A DNA stretch of 64,000 nt from Papio anubis (Eukaryota; Chordata; Mammalia; Primates; Cercopithecidae): assembly GCF_008728515.1 (NCBI RefSeq), contig NC_044990.1, positions 66,878,879 to 66,942,878 on the forward strand. The letters run 5' to 3'. Position numbers and translations under genes: made by a program. The notes under the pieces were generated by a model. That model searched no databases. It saw only the letters and a list, made by a program, of their open reading frames with translations, and was not told where the DNA came from. Below are positions 50,376-62,219 of this stretch, one piece after another (position 1 is the first letter of the stretch; each line of letters starts with the position of its first letter).

Positions 50376-51125
50376 TGACTCCTTCATGAGACTTGTGAAG
50401 AGGTTGACTCATTTATGCAGCCCATAGCTCTCAACCCCTCATAGGAGCGGGAGCATGCAGGTGAGTGAGTGCAGCAGCCAGGATGAACTCCAAGCGTCCC
50501 TGCAACAGTGTCTAGAGGGATACCCATGATCCCAGACACCCAGACGGCGTGTGTTAGCTTTGCCATGCACAGATGGTTTAAGTGTTTAACAGCTTAGTGG
50601 AGGGTCAGGGTGACAGTCTTTTGCATCGTCCATCTTGGTATCTGAGTTCTTGTCCTGGCATCCAGAAAGAATCAGGCCACACAAATGGGTTGAAGGGTGG
50701 TGAATGTGTAGGATTTTACTGAGCAGTGGAAATGGCTCTCAGTGGGATGGGAAGCTGGAAAGGGGATGGAGTGCGAAGGTGGTCTTTCCTGGAGTTCGGC
50801 AGTCTTCAGCCAAACTCTTCTCCAAAGTCTCACTGTCAAGCCATTCCTTTGAAGTCAAGCTGGTTCTCTCCAACATCTGGCTGCTGCTTCTCTACTGTCC
50901 CTCTCTGCTACTCCACTTTTCCACTCTGCTGTTCCGACACCTCTCTGCCAGTGGAGCCTAGGGTTTTTATGGGTACAGAGTGGGGGGTGGAGTGGGCCAA
51001 AAAGCAACATTCAAGTGGGAAAATAGGAATGCATGTTCTCACTTTGGGGCATTGTTCCACGCTTGAGGGTGTGGCCCTTACTGGGACCACCCTCTTCTAC
51101 CCAGTATTTCCCTGCCTCCTGTGCA
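50376..51125 (-). mobile_element. Full-length class I ERV-type LTR, antisense
   Basis: 750 bp with TGACTCC...CCTGTGCA termini. Read on the minus strand it has a TATA-type word (CCCATAAAAACCC, + strand near 50966), a polyadenylation-type word (CAGTAAAATCC, + strand near 50715) and a U5 side ending in the same CACAAGTC...GTCA motif as the LTR at 32104-32700. No clear TSD. Frames up to 154 codons (50726-51190) fall inside it and are not host genes. Confidence 0.65.
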
Positions 51126-52602
51126 TATCAAATATACATAAATATATATATCTGAACCCTTCTTCAAAAAAGCTTAATATATTTAGATGATAATCGGCAG
51201 AGAAGGTTTTTATTACCTAATGTCAAGTGGCCTAAAAAGTATTCGTAAGTGGTATTTGTTTGCACCAATTGTCTCTAATTCATACTTATACACGTAATGG
51301 TGTATATCTGACGACGACTGACATAAGATATCATTTAACTTTAACAGAGAACATATACATTTTCCTTTTAACTTTCCTATCTTTTATTTGCCTGATAAGG
51401 TTCATTGTGCAGTACTGGCCTTACTGTGAATTCCCACCAAACCCAGCCAGAAGATTAAATATAAACTCTGACACACAAACATTGCCTCCTTTTTATTTCC
51501 CACTGAAAATAGTAGAGTGCTGAAGTTATATTCTTGTCCTCTAACATCAGACTGCCTGGGTTCAAATACTAGTTCTTAGCCTCTTTTATTCTTAACCTCA
51601 CTGTGCCTCAGTGTCCTCAATGGTATAAGGTAATGCTATTGACACCCAATACATAGGGTCATTAAGAGGCTATGATATACTTAACATATGAAAAATGATA
51701 CTCAGTATAATATCTGACACATGATAATCTCTCCAGTAAATATTGAGCTTTATCCCTCTTTAAGTCATCTCCTATTGATACTTTATTTTATGGTTTCTCC
51801 AAGCATTTCCTAAAATACCATCACTTGTGTTGTGATATAGGTAACCAGGAATCAGTTTCCTTATTTAAAATATGATGAAATATTACTCTGTGAAAGATGA
51901 AGGGATGTGTTTTATTTCTTCTTTAGAAAGGAAGAACCTACATCACTGGAGATGAAGGTAGAAAGCGATTGAAGAAGGATGCATCAGGGAAAGGCATTTA
52001 TATTTCATATTTTTTAAGAAAAGCAACCAGAATTACCATGTCCAATTCCCAAGAAGAAACAACAGAATAAAGAAAATCTCCTAAAGACCCACATCTATAA
52101 AGACCCACATTATAAAGACAAAAGCCTGTATATCCAGTATGCGAAGTTTAGAGCATAATCGTGGAGGGAAAGGAAAATACTCTGAAACCAAAATGTTGGA
52201 AATAGACACTCATTATACTGAGTTCTCTTTAGTCATGTGACCTAAATTGTTCCTGTACTTTACTTCCTTTATCTATATAATGAAGAAAATAATAAGGTTT
52301 ATATGGAAAGTAAGTTAACGTTTGTAAAGTGCCTGGAACAGTGACTGGCATAAGGTTAGTGCTATGCATGTTTTTGTTAAATAAATAAGGTGAAAGGGAA
52401 ACTGATTTTAAAAGTGGTAGGACTAGTTTTCAATTTATTTTGTCACATGAATCATGGAATTTGGACTTCTAGGCAGTTAGGAGTTTTTGGACAAAATTTC
52501 TCAGTAATTAGCATAAATTAGCATAACATAAGTTGTGGAATACATGAAACAATACAGAGCCTCTACTCTACAGATATTCTAATTCAAATGAGAAGTGGTT
52601 TG
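51126..52602. other. Unassigned sequence
   Basis: No gene. A short imperfect duplication (AAAGACCCACAT) occurs near 52083-52113. Confidence 0.4.
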
Positions 52603-52736
52603 GGCCTGGCACAGTGGTTCACACCTGTATTTCCAGCCCATTTGGAGGCTGAGGCAGGAGGAGCACTTGAACCCAGAAGTTCAAGAGCAGCCTGGGCAAC
52701 ATAGTGAGAGCCCATTTCCACACACAAAAAAAAAAG
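52603..52736 (+). mobile_element. Free left Alu monomer (FLAM-like)
   Basis: TGGGCCTGGCACAGTGGTTC start, GGCTGAGGCAGGAGGAGCAC, CAGCCTGGGCAACATAGTG, then straight into an A/AG-rich tail without a right arm. This fits a FLAM or a left-arm-only Alu. Confidence 0.8.
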
Positions 52737-53468
52737 GAAAGAAAAAAGAGAGAGAAATGGTATGATTCAGGAATCTAAATATCAGCAAATACTAAATAGT
52801 TCTGATCCAGAAAGTAGATCAATATTTTTAGAAAACCTACTCTGAGATCACATGAACCAAGTTATATAGCTAAAATCATTGTTTTTATTTTTCTTTTTTC
52901 CCCTATTTCACAACTGGAGTTTATTTTTTCCAACAGTAAAGAAGAAAATTGAAACATTCTGCTACAGAAAACATCTCTCTTTTTTTCCCCTTAATATAAT
53001 CAAGTAGTTTTCAGCGTTGTGGATTTTTGCCAGCTGTGTTTAGCTGAGGGTAAATCTGACCATGAATAAAAAAAGAAGTACTCAGAAGGCTGGAATCCCT
53101 CTTCCACTCAAACTGAGAAATATAAATGTGACCACCTCCAAGTTGTAGTTGAAGTGGAAAGTGACTTTATGGCTTCACGACTGATAAAGAACAAGGGGAA
53201 GTATAGCTGAATATGCTGCTGTGGAGACTGGACAGCCCTAATCATGAGGGTACAGATGCCTCCAAACCAAGCTCAGTCACCAATGGCAAGCATTTCACTG
53301 AAAAATAATTGTTGACTCCCAATAAAGATTTTTCTGTCTCTTGAACTTCCAAACAAGCACGTTTTTGGAAATATCATAAGAAGTATATTTGCTTTTTGAA
53401 CAGCACTTTCAGAATTTTTGAAAAATAGGACAAACTTGTGACATAAAGTTATTTAAAGAGTTTTTGTT
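52737..53468. other. Unassigned sequence
   Basis: No gene or clear repeat seen. Confidence 0.35.
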
Positions 53469-53769
53469 GGCTTTGTGCAGTGGCTCACGCCTGTAATCTC
53501 AGCACTTAGGGAGCCCGAGGCGGGCAGATCGCAAGGTCAGGAGTTCCAGACTAGCCTGGCCAACATGGTGAAACCCCATCTTTGCTAAAAGAAATACAAA
53601 AATTAGCCGGGCATGGTGGCATGCGCCTGTAATCCTAGCTACTTGGGAGGCTGAGGTGGGAGAATTGCTTGAACCCGGGAGGCAGAGGTGGCAGTGAGCT
53701 GAATTTGTATGGGTGCACTTCAGCCTGGGAGATAGAGCAAGACTCCATCTCAAAAAAAAAAAAAAAAAA
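53469..53769 (+). mobile_element. Full-length Alu
   Basis: GGCTTTGTGCAGTGGCTCAC start, both arms, and an A tail ending at 53769. Moderately diverged. The 95-codon minus-strand frame at 53499-53786 is Alu-derived. Confidence 0.93.
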
Positions 53770-55320
53770 GGTTTTGCTAACCACAAAGATTATAAAATGC
53801 AGGCAGTATTATATCTTGAACTGCACATATAGTTACTGAAAGCTATGTCTCCAAAATATTTTCATCTCCTCCAGCTGCTGACTGGAATTAAGTGCTTTTC
53901 TGGATTCAGTTCTCAGATTTGTTGTTGAAAGAATTCTACTAAGTGAAATGTACTCATTTGTCTCTGCTCCAGGAAACTCTAGTTTCTCACAATAGCTAGT
54001 CTTTCTAGAGACTTGCACTGTGATCTAATGAGCTCATAGTCAATACAATTTCTCACATGCAAGATATTAAATCCCTGTGTGTTTGTGTATAAACCATGGT
54101 TCCTCCTGAACAAACTCTTCCTCATTCTAAAGTTTGAAATAGGAAAAGACTTAATCTACTTTTTGTTCTAGTTCTCTAATTCTGTCTCTCTTTCTCTTTT
54201 TTTCAGAACCATTCATTGACTGCAAAATACACTATAACATTATTGTCCATACCATGTACTAATGCAGACATGGGACTTATATTTACAACTTTACTTTCTA
54301 GACTCACTTACTTCCCAGGTTAATTAATCAACCATGGGTGCCTTAGCTTCCTGGGACCCTAGCCCTTCCTCAAGTTAATCTGCTATTCCTAGAAAGAATT
54401 ATAGCGTTAAAACCCAAACTGCTCCCTGTGAATTTCTGCCTGTTAAAATTCTACCCTTCCTCTTATGCCATCTCATATTATTACCCTTTAACGCTCGGAT
54501 CTTGAGTCAAATCTGTTCTTTATCACTTTAGAACACTGCAGCAACTATTGACATTTACCATTATCTGCTGGAAATATATAATAATCTATATCTTTTGTTC
54601 ACTTATTTGTATTAACATATTTCCTAAAATTGGAATTATTCTATATTACTTTCTTTCTGTCTCCAGTTTGTCTTTGAGTACACATAAGTGGTAAGTACAT
54701 ATTCATTTAAATGCATTTGATTTGCATTTATATATCATGCTATTATTTTAAATGTAGTGACTTCAACTGTGCCAACTCAAGCAAAAACACATTCTTATAC
54801 TTGAAAATGAAATGTAAACACAATTTATGCATATACATATTTTATAGAAATATAAGATAAATACATGGAAAATTACATAAGAAAAAATTTGTTTTATTAT
54901 TAAGAATAGATATAAAATTACCCTCGATTTTAATTAACAAATTGAACTTCACTTTTGTGACTGAATTAAAAAGACCTGCTCAATTTACGGTAGTATTGAA
55001 TTGAGGTTGCAAAGTTACATACTTTCTCATAGTAATGATGATAGGTGAATTGCGGAGGAATAATATTTGCAATGTAGTTTTTCAATGTAGTATATATGAA
55101 CACTGGTGCTTGTGTAAGACTCTCCATTTACTCACATATATGATGTGCAACCTTGGCCGAGTTATTTAACCTCTTTGTGCCTAAATGTCTTCCTTGATAA
55201 AAGGAGGATAAAATAGCACCTAGATCATATTTTAACTGTTAAAAATTATAACTTAAAACACTGCATGCTATACTTATAGCTCAATAAATGCTAGCTTGTT
55301 GCACTATTATATAATGCTAG
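53770..55320. other. Unassigned AT-rich sequence
   Basis: About 1.5 kb with no recognised feature. Confidence 0.4.
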
Positions 55321-55428
55321 ATACAATTATTATATATATTATATATTATATATTATATATATATTATTATATATTATATATCATTATAATAATATATGAT
55401 ATTATAATATAATAATATAATATAAAAA
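55321..55428. repeat. Near-pure AT low-complexity tract
   Basis: About 108 bp of TATATTATAT-type sequence with only one or two G/C bases. Many short inverted repeats. Confidence 0.95.
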
Positions 55429-55891
55429 CACATTTTTACACTATTAAATACCAGTCATTGACCTAACTAGTATATAATAGTGTAACAAGCTAATATGAAT
55501 GTCCCAATAGTTCTAAAAAATATATTAGTTATTCAATAAATGTTTAAAGGCTGTGTTTCTCCTATTCATTTATTCAACCACCAACATCCTTTAGACTGGG
55601 GGTCAAGAAATGTCATTGTCAGTAGCAACTTGAAAAATGAGAAGGAGGAGACACTCATAAAGAAATTTACAATCAGAATTTTCTGGGGAGTAGAGACATC
55701 AGTGACTTCAAAGACCACAAAAAAATAAAAATAAAAAACATGGCATGCTTGAGGATCAGAGTGAAGCCTGTGGACTGTAGCGAGTGTGTGAGAAGGAGAG
55801 GTGGGAGAGTGGGGAAGCGGTAAGGCAGGGTTTCTCTGTACTGCCGACAAGATTGTGGGAAGAAGTTTAGATTTTATTTTAAGGCAATAGA
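55429..55891. other. Unassigned sequence
   Basis: No gene. A 110-codon minus-strand frame (55566-55898) has a low-complexity Ser/Pro/Phe composition and no signature. Confidence 0.35.
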
Positions 55892-55905
55892 ATGCCATTG
55901 GAGGG

Positions 55906-56217
55906 GTTTTTTTTTTTTTTTTTTTTTTTTTTTTGAGACGGAGTCTGGCTCTGTCACCCGGGCTGGAGTGCAGTGGCCGGATCTCAGCTCACTGCAAGCT
56001 CCGCCTCCCGGGTTTACGCCATTCTCCTGCCTCAGCCTCCCGAGTAGCTGGGACTACAGGCGCCCGCCGCCTCGCCTGGCTAGTTTTTTGTATTTTTTTA
56101 GTAGAGACGGGGTTTCACCGTGTTCGCCAGGATGGTCTCGATCTCCTGACCTCGTGATCCACCCGTCTCGGCCTCCCAAAGTGCTGGGATTACAGGCTTG
56201 AGCCACCGCGCCCGGCC
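55906..56217 (-). mobile_element. Young full-length Alu, AluYRa-like, antisense
   Basis: T-run start, GAGACGGAGTCTGGCTCTG, AGTGGCCGGATCTCAG (reverse of the GATCCGGCCACT word) and GCCGCCTCGCCTGGC. Ends CACCGCGCCCGGCC. A perfect 14 bp TSD, ATGCCATTGGAGGG, lies at 55892-55905 and 56218-56231. Only a few changes from consensus. Confidence 0.95.
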
Positions 56218-56231
56218 ATGCCATTGGAGGG

Positions 56232-58002
56232 TTTTTAAGAAAGAAAATAACATAATCTGATTTGTGTGGTACAATTTCACACTGACTGTAGTGTGGAGAA
56301 TGGATCGTCGAAGTGGAAATGAGAAGGCAAAGACGCGTTAGGAAGTGGTTCCAGTTATCCAGATGTAACGGGTGGTGGCTTGGTTAGAGACTCAGAGGAT
56401 ACATTTGGGAACACTGATTTACTCAGAAATGTTGTTTCAGAAGAAAATCTCATCCTTAGTAATTTAATTAGCACATTACACTAATTAATGAATTACAACA
56501 TGATCCTACTGCACAGAATTAGAGGTTAGAAAGATGAACAGGGCTGAAGATAGCATTTGACAACTGGTATATCAGATTATGACTGTGTGACACCATGTCA
56601 AATATCTAAGACTTGGATGTTGTAATACACAGTGTTTTGTATTTTTTCTTCATCCTTTTTATTTTCTCACAGAGAATGATTTATCTTCACTTTGTAAACA
56701 CATGAGTGGCAGACACAACCACTTTGAGAGTTCAGCAGTCTAGGGAGGAGTGGGAAAGTAGAATTTTGGAAAATAAAGTGAAATGTTTGAGTATTCATAT
56801 AAAGTTAGAAGGTTTTAGGGAAGAAAACAGCCACTTTCTGTTATAGGAACAATGGTTTGGTTACTGATATTTAAATTAAAAGTCTTTAAGTTACATGCAT
56901 TAAATCCATGGGTTACATTGATTTGGATATAATATTGGTAACATTAATTGATATGATTGTAAGCAAATACAAAATATTTACTTGCCCGTATGTTACCAAG
57001 AAAAAACCAGAATTGACAGTTCTGTTTGCTTTCACAGACATTTACTGAACATTTATAAAATACCAGCACTAGACTATTCCCTCAAGGACTTTACAATCTT
57101 CTGAGGAAATCCAGGCTTAAAAACTGATTATTTGTATATAATATGGGAAGTGTTCGAGAAGAAGGAGGCACAAAGATCACCCTACGCCACAGCATTAATT
57201 CTTTCAACCTCTTCATTTAGAGAGGATTTCGTAGAAGAGATGGTACCTAAGGTCGGTACCTAAGAAATGAGCATGAGTATGGCTGGTGAAGAACAGACAG
57301 GAGGGCTTTCCGAACAGGGGTTGCCATAAGGAAAAGAAGGATGGCCTGAAAAATATGCTGTATAAAAGGAAATGACAAATAAATGCATATTATAAGAGCA
57401 TGGTGGGGAGTTGTGAGATGTGACGCTACAGAAATATCTAAGAAAAAACTTGTATGCATTGTCTTATTTCTCTCCATGAGAGGGATTCTCTGAAGAGTTA
57501 TAAGCAGGTAATGCCTTTAACATCTACCTACAAAGAAAATGAAAATAAAAAACATACAATCATTCAGCAGTAGTTTTACAAAATTTAATATTAATTACAC
57601 CTACATCTACACAAAAATTTTGGAATATCTACATTTAATAATAGTAACTAAATATGACTAAATATGTATGTATATATAAACTTCTGTATACACACGTCTA
57701 TATATTTATACACAAAAATATGTGTGCTAACATTTGAGATTATAAAAGAACGCTAACCCTGCCCTCAATAATTTGCATATCTTATCTCATTTATGTCTCA
57801 ACATACACTTAGTTGATGCTCTTTTTATGCTATTCGATAGCTGCCAAAACTGTGTCTTAGATTTGTATGAACTATATATAGCGAAGTGTAACTAGCTTTG
57901 CAGTTCTACATATGGAACTCTTGCTCTTCTAATGCCCACTCTTTCTAAATCTAGCATTTGAGTATTACTAATTTACCAAACATTCCGTACACAATCCGTG
58001 GA
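56232..58002. other. Unassigned sequence
   Basis: About 1.8 kb. No gene or named repeat. AT/TATA-rich simple sequence lies near 57655-57720. Confidence 0.4.
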
Positions 58003-58925
58003 GTATTAATTTGCAAGGGCTGTTGTAACAAAGTTCCATGAACTGGGTGACTTTGTCAAAGAAAAATTGTACTGGACAAGTTAAACAGGGAAGGCAGACT
58101 TTATTCAGGACTACTCTAATAGGAGAGAATTGACTCAACTTTGCTGAAAAAACAAAAGGTAAGTGAGTTTCTAGGTACTACGGTGAGCTAATAAAAAAGT
58201 ATTGGACGACAGAGAGCAAGTTTGGTCAAGATGATTAGGTCATCCGTGTTTACTAATTGCTACATAAAACAGACTCAGACTCCTACTCTCCTACTGAGAT
58301 CAGGGAGGGGAGACAGAGGCTCTATCCTGATGTTTATTTTACATTTCAGAGGGGTGGCTCCCAAGTCCTTAAGAAAGATTTCATCCATTGTAAAACAGGC
58401 AAAGGAATGGAAGGAGATTTATATCTCAAAAGAGCAGCGAAAAAATTTTAAATTGCAAGTTTTTTAAGTGAAAGCTCTAAGACAAGTCTATAGTCAGGAA
58501 GAACACTGTCTAAAGTTTCATCGAGCTGAAGAGAAAATTAAGGTTTTCCTGATCAGCTTAAGCAATAGGAACTTACTGTCTCTCATCTCTGGAGGTTAAA
58601 AGCTCGAGATCAAGGTGTCAACAGAGTTGATTCCTCCTGAGGGCTGTGAGGAAGAATCTGTTCCATGCTTCTTTCTCAGTTTCCGGTGCTTTGCTGGCAA
58701 TCTTAGACATTCCTAGTCCTCCGTATCCGCCACTCTCAGCTTTTATCTTCACATGGGCTTCTCCTTGTGTACATGTCCATGTCCAAATATCTGCCAGATA
58801 TATTGGACCAGGGACCTACCCTATTCCAGTCTCATCTAACTCTGTTAATTACGTGTGTCGGCCATAACCCTATTCTCAAAGTCACATTCTGAGGTACTGA
58901 GGGTAGGCACTTTGGTATACAATTT
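58003..58925 (-). mobile_element. MaLR-type LTR, antisense, split by a later LTR
   Basis: The left piece, 58003-58052 (TTTGCAAGGGCTGTTGTAAC, then AACTGGGTGACTT), and the right piece, 58557-58925 (CTCTGGAGGTTAAAAGCTCG near 58588, GAGGGCTGTGAGGAAGAATC near 58639, GTCACATTCTGAGGTACTG near 58880), are successive parts of one MLT1/MaLR-like antisense LTR. The 500 bp between them is foreign. Confidence 0.7.
58053..58556. mobile_element. LTR-like insertion inside the MaLR LTR
   Basis: TGTCAAAGAAAAATTG...TTTTCCTGATCA: TG...CA termini, about 504 bp. A 4 bp flank, ACTT on the left versus GCTT on the right, may be a mutated class I TSD. Orientation and family unresolved. Frames of 64-81 codons at 58222-58467 are inside it. 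Confidence 0.55.
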
Positions 58926-59960
58926 TTTCTTTTTTTGCCTTTTTTCTTTGTGATAGTCTTTATTTTTTAGAACAGTTTCAAGTTCAGAGAAAAATTGAAA
59001 AGATGGTACAGAAACTTACCAATTACTCCTGCCCCATACATGCATGATCTCCCCAATTATCAACATCCCCACACCAAAGTGGTACATTTGTTACATGGAT
59101 TAACCTACATTAACATATCATTATCATCACAAATACTTAGTTTAAATCAGAGTTCACTCTTGTTGTTGAATATTCTACAGATTTGAAAAAATATATAACG
59201 ACATGTACCCACTATTATAATATCATAGAGAGTATTTTAACTGCTCTATAAATCCTCTGTGCTTCTCTTATTCATCCTTCCCTTCCTCCTAACCTCTGGC
59301 CAACACTGATCTTTTTACTGTTTTGCTAGCTTCATATTTTCTAGAACATTGCATAGTTTAAGTCATACAGTAAGTACCCTGCTCGGTTTGGCTTCTTTCA
59401 CTTAGTAATACGCATTTAATGTTTCTACATGTCATTTCATGGCATGAAAGCTTATTTCTTGTTACTGTTCAATAATATTTCATTTTCTGGATATACCACA
59501 GTTTATCTATCTATTTACCTACTTAAGGGCACCATGGTTATTTCCACATTTTGAAAATTATTAAGGAAAACTGCTATAAACATTTGTGTGCTGGGTTTGT
59601 GGGTGTGTAAACATACATTTTCAACTCCCTTGGGTAAATGCCAGGAAGTGTGATTGCTGGATCCTGTATTAAGAGTAGTTTTAGGTTTTTAGGAAACCAT
59701 CAAACTGTCTTCTAAAGTGGCCAGACCATTCTGTTTTCCTACCAGCAGTGAATGGGCATTTTTGTTGCTTCACATCCTCTCCAGCCTGCAGTGTTTTCAG
59801 TGTTTTGGATTTGGGCTATATAGGTGTATGGTAGTATCTCATTGTTTTAATATACATTTCCCTCATGATGTATGATGTAGAACATTTTTATATGTTTAAT
59901 TGCTATCTGTATATATTCTTTGATGAGGTGTCTGTTAAGGTCTTTGGTCTATGTCACCTT
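58926..59960 (-). mobile_element. Ancient L1M (L1ME/MC-like) 3' region, antisense
   Basis: Antisense order typical of L1M 3' ends: AACAGTTTCAAGTTCAGAG near 58970, GGCTTCTTTCACTTAGTAAT near 59389, TGGATATACCACAGTTTATC near 59487, TGTGATTGCTGGATCC near 59648, GTGGCCAGACCATTCTG near 59717. Confidence 0.8.
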
Positions 59961-59970
59961 CTTTTTTCAT

Positions 59971-60266
59971 TGTTGTTTTTGTTTTTGAGACAGAATCCGC
60001 TCTGTCGCTCAGGCTGGAGTACAGAGACAGGATTCTACCTCACTGCCACCTCAACCTCCTGGGTTCAAGCAATCCTCCTGCCTCAGTCTTCAGAGTAGCT
60101 AGGATTACAGGCATGCACCACCGCATCCAGCAATTTCTTTGTTTGTTGTAGAGATGAGGTCTCATTCTCTTGCCCAGTCTGATCTCAAATTCTTGGCTTC
60201 AAGTGATCCTCCCCACTCAGCTTTCCAAAGCGCTGGGATTACAGGCATGAGCCATCATGCTTGCCT
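59971..60266 (-). mobile_element. Full-length old Alu (AluJ-like), antisense
   Basis: TGTTGTTTTTGTTTTTGAGA start, both arms diverged, end GAGCCATCATGCTTGCC. It follows the antisense L1M directly. Confidence 0.9.
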
Positions 60267-61001
60267 GATATCTTATAAACTTACGAATCTTGGTGGGACA
60301 CAATTCAATTCATTTTACTAATGACTTAAATGGCACATTTAAAAATGCAAATGGTTCTCTACATGTTGATACTAATGTTTAAGTGGATCTCTATTGCAAG
60401 GTAAGACTATGAGTCATCTGGTTTCACTCATACAGAAATGTAATATTTATTATAACTAATGTTTTTAATTGCATGTGTAAATACATTACTTAGCTTATTG
60501 TTGAGAGATGGACTATAAATAAATATTCAATATTAAACATTGTAGTAAAATTTGTCCTAGTTCTGTCTATAAATGAAAACTGATTAGTTTTTCTCTTACA
60601 TATATTTAGTATTTACATAACATAATAAATGTATTATTACTAGGTGTCTTAAAACCTCAAATAACTTGGTTATTAAATAATTTTTGCTTATGCAATTAAA
60701 TTTTAATTAATGCATATAAATTATATTTCCAATTAAAAATATAAAGTCAAGAAGGGAAAACAAAATAATCTGTAATTTTCTTAAATATATAAATTTATTA
60801 GTTTAATTTAAGTAATATTGGTTAGAAAAATGATGCCAGTGTTATCTCACTGTAAATAAGGTATTTCTGTGTAAATACTTTTGTGTTATTCTTGTTATTT
60901 TCAGTTAAGGTTTTTTTAATGAAAGCAAAGTGTAAGTTGTTCTATCATTTTTAACTATCATAAAAAGTTGTTGCTGTTTTAGTTTTCTTGGTTGTCTCCA
61001 G
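60267..61001. other. AT-rich sequence upstream of exon A
   Basis: No repeat recognised. Presumably intron of the gene whose exon begins at 61002. Confidence 0.45.
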
Positions 61002-61117
61002 GCCTACTTCCAGTTCAACAGGAGATGAAAAACAACAGGAGATGATAGAGCAATGGAAGGCGTTACAGGAGTGTGTGATTGATTATGCCAACAACAAAAG
61101 CAAATTTGAAGAGGAAG
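61002..61117 (+). CDS. Probable internal coding exon of an unrecognised host gene (exon A)
   Basis: A 116 nt exon. A pyrimidine-rich acceptor ends in ...TTGTCTCCAG at 61001 and a GTAAGA donor follows at 61118. The frame is open throughout: the first base completes a codon begun in an upstream exon, 38 full codons follow, and one base carries into the next exon. The peptide starts PTSSSTGDEKQQEMIEQW and continues through KALQECVIDYANNKSKFEEE. It is hydrophilic, Glu/Lys/Gln-rich and compatible with a helical or coiled-coil segment. It lies in non-repeat sequence, and its donor phase matches the acceptor phase of exon B 2 kb downstream. The open frame reads through the donor to a stop near 61240, and that tail is intronic. 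The product is unknown. The call rests on splice signals, frame and composition; an annotated homologue would settle it. Confidence 0.6.
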
Positions 61118-61591
61118 GTAAGAACAGAGTAAAGTGGTTAAAGATGTTTCAGTACATCCCAGAAGGTGAGAACTGTTTTATGGAGGGTCAAACCAAGTGG
61201 GAAGAAAGACAGTTTTTGATAACAAAGAATACAGTTTTCTAGAGTTTTTTAAGAAAAATAAGGAAAAGTAAATATCAATTTTGGAAGCAATTTGTGATAT
61301 AATAGTATTGAAAACTCTTCAAAATAGAAAGCAGTGATGTGATAATCATTTTAAACTTTTTGATGATCATTATTATCATATGGTTGCATGAAGTGAAGTT
61401 TTCTATAAGTGATTTAATTTAAAATATGTGATTTAATTTAATTTAAAATAAGTGAAATGAGACAGAGTCTTGACTGAAAAGTTGATATTGAAAGGTAAAG
61501 GAGTTTAATCCTGAGTCTTCGAAAACTATAAGCAGAAAATAAATGTAAGAGTTTTCTAGAATGAGGAAATCTAGAGGCTAAAAAAAAAGGC

Positions 61592-61605
61592 GGGGGGGGG
61601 GGGGG
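61592..61605. repeat. Poly-G run (14 G)
   Basis: AAAAAAAAGGC followed by 14 G. Likely length-unstable. Confidence 0.95.
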
Positions 61606-62219
61606 AAGCGGATTTTGTTTACTCTTATACTGAGGTATAACATTTTTTGTTTCAAATTTATACCTGAAGTGTTTTGCTACAATGAAATCAGAATGCAGGG
61701 GAAATAAAAACCTAAAATGTTGATTCCTGGCTATGACCTAACATTTAACTTTCATAAAACTGTCTTTGTTAACAATATGTTTTCTTAATATTTATAATCA
61801 AAGACCCTGACAGCATTATCCTAATTGGGACTATTTGATAATGCTTATTGTATTCTATTCTTTACAAAGAGCTACATGGATTGTTTTATAGTTCATTAGA
61901 TCCTGTGCTTTTTCTCTGAAGTGTCTTGATCTTTCTGAATTTGGTAAGTCTTTTAAAAAAGCAAAATTTTCAATCATTCATCCTAGATTTTGGTGATGAA
62001 GGTTTTTGCTCACTGTGAGTTTTGGTTCACTTTGAATTCTGGTTTGCTATGAAATGTTCTGGATATACATGAAAGTTGCTCAGCTAAGCCAACATGTGGA
62101 GATGAACAAGTATAGGTGAACATTCATTAAAGAATGACATGAAACATATGAGACTAATGAAAATTGAGATAAAAAGCAGCAAATGGAACTACTTTGAAGT
62201 TACTATGAATAACAGAATT

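Noticed and set aside
50726..51190. 154-codon and 85-codon plus-strand frames
   Set aside because: Fall inside an antisense LTR. Composition follows the LTR sequence and no domain is visible.
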